Origin: Atopsyche davidsoni
Taxonomy: Eukaryota; Arthropoda; Insecta; Trichoptera; Hydrobiosidae
DNA length: 64,000 bases
Reading direction: 5' to 3'
NCBI GenBank assembly: GCA_022113835.1
Contig: JAILWY010000006.1
Span: forward strand, 2,046,001 to 2,110,000
Below are positions 62,661-64,000 of the stretch, one piece after another. The position numbers and the translations under genes were made by a program. The notes beneath the pieces were generated by a model. That model searched no databases and was not told the origin of the DNA. It worked only from the letters and a program-made list of their open reading frames with translations. The first letter of the stretch is position 1; each line of letters opens with the position of its first letter.

Positions 62661-63885
62661 CGAGAACAGCGCAATTTTACCACTCTATATATGTTACCTC
62701 GAAACTGCATTCCTGGCGGTGAATCATTTACATATCCGAGGCAGCACTCTACCCAATCAATAAAGCTTTATTTATAACCTATAAAAAGTATTGAATGAGA
62801 AATTAATTAATATGTGAGATCTCGTATTATTTTAATAGTATGTATATTTTTAAATTTATAATATTTTCGTATTATGTATAAAATTTTAAGATCAACATTG
62901 TTTTATCATTCTTGAAAAATTTTTTTTTAATAAAATACTCGCAAAATAAGTATAACAAAATTACCACGTTGGGATGCTTCACAGGAAGACCTTTCTGTTT
63001 TAATTCATTATGAAATATTAGTTAAATTTAATGCTTCACACAAAAATATCTTTAAACACACGCGTGTGTTTTATGCTTAAGTACTTATCTTTTTTTTAAC
63101 TTTTATAATCTGGCCTTAACATTGTAGCTGAAATGAAAAGACAGTGTATTTTGAACCGAAGTGCTTTAATTTTTAAGCTCACATAAAATCTGGAATGGGT
63201 GTTTCAAACATTTTTAAATTTATCTAGACAGCTGATACTGCGAGATGTGAACTATTCTAATATGATGTTCGTTTAAACTGTCGTATATCACTATTACTTT
63301 GAACGGTTCCCACAGAGCTCCTTGTTGTTATTTTATTGAATTACATGAAAAGGATACGACAATTGCCGTGTTTTGACAGCGGAAGGAAGCATGTACGCTG
63401 TACGGACCATTATTTAATATCTGTAATGGATCCAATGTAAATGAATTAAAGTATATGACTTTGGGGACTTGTACTAACTATAGGAAACTATCTGTCAAGT
63501 TAGGTTTATATTCTGGTTATAAACTTATTTAAATATACTGTAGGCACGAAAGCTTGACAGAATGTAGCAAATTTATGTGAATTAGTTCTGTGATTCGCGT
63601 TTAAAATCTATCCGTGATAATCAGAGTGGTATTTATGGATAATGATAATGCTATTTTGTATTCAAGTGTACATGTTAAGTAATTTTTCTTCACGGCGAAC
63701 ATTGAGCTAGCGTCTGCATTTGTGGGTTATTTTATTTATATTTTTATACACTAGGTAATTCTCAGTAAGACGAAAAAAATTGCCATTCCCTTCCGCTGAA
63801 CCCCTAAATACGCGGTATCTCAAATTATTTCGACATTATAACTCAAACAAAATCTTATTTTCCTACGAGGTATTGATAGTACATA
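62661..63885. other. AT-rich non-coding stretch
   Basis: Nothing supportable. Confidence 0.5.
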
Positions 63886-63891
63886 TTTATA

Positions 63892-63921
63892 CTCTATAAC
63901 TCGAATTTTTGAGTTATAGAG
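63892..63921. repeat. Perfect 11-bp hairpin near window end
   Basis: CTCTATAACTC (63892-63902) pairs with GAGTTATAGAG (63911-63921) around an 8-base loop. ATAACTC also occurs alone at 63838-63844, and CTCGAA-type words recur nearby, suggesting a repeat element continuing past the window edge. Confidence 0.65.
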
Positions 63922-64000
63922 TTCGAAAAATATACTTGGCATTTGTGCCTTCCTGAGTCAAAATCTTAGCAATTAAATCCTTTGTATCTCGAAATTTTTA

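Noticed and set aside
62345..62777. Ser/Glu- and Asp/Ser/Pro-repeat proteins on both strands
   Set aside because: The repeats come from a 9-bp minisatellite that keeps every frame open.

Overview
The window looks like non-coding nuclear DNA from an insect, most likely a moth or butterfly. It is AT-rich, and no frame anywhere holds a long conserved protein. Features that point to an insect are a short (TTAGG)n tract, the C-terminal remnant of a LINE reverse transcriptase, several copies of a Penelope-like terminus with a hammerhead-ribozyme-like core, a dispersed repeat in three copies, and long (AT)n microsatellites. The placement in Lepidoptera is my impression from the repeat types and has not been tested. 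Almost all short open frames look like chance frames in AT-rich DNA or frames kept open by GC-rich or simple-repeat sequence.

Layout. 1-5.3 kb is AT-rich with one G-quadruplex-prone patch. 5.7-6.1 kb is a LINE relic. 7.1-7.4 kb is dispersed repeat copy 1, followed by two GC-richer patches to 8.7 kb. 10.6-11.1 kb holds two adjacent foldback structures: a long imperfect hairpin and a Penelope-like palindrome. At 12.17 kb a strong 3' splice site directly abuts a 5' splice site. 13.4-15.2 kb is the most GC- and CpG-rich block, a candidate promoter or Polycomb/Trithorax-type regulatory island. 16.8-28.6 kb alternates AT-rich DNA with GC-richer patches that look like cis-regulatory modules, plus further Penelope-like copies at 18.7, 23.2 and 27.8 kb and an unrecognised minus-strand open frame at 20.2 kb. 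28.7-41.8 kb is mostly featureless apart from microsatellites, repeat copy 2 (34.4 kb) and a small minus-strand frame (35.2 kb). 41.8-48.3 kb has another run of GC-richer patches, including an array of RFX X-box motifs (43.4 kb) and a second juxtaposed AG|GT site (45.02 kb). 50.1 kb is repeat copy 3. 62.4-62.7 kb is a GC-rich patch with six copies of a 9-bp GAGAG unit.

Interpretation. The combination of no protein genes, many separated GC-richer islands and two AG|GTATGT sites with good polypyrimidine tracts on the + strand fits the inside of one very long intron, or an intergenic regulatory domain, of a developmental gene transcribed on the + strand and spliced in steps. This is inference: no host exon could be identified with confidence. 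The best leads are the two candidate recursive splice sites, the X-box array, the hairpin at 10.6 kb, and the Penelope-like termini whose ribozyme core carries a paired change at the catalytic C3-G8 position.
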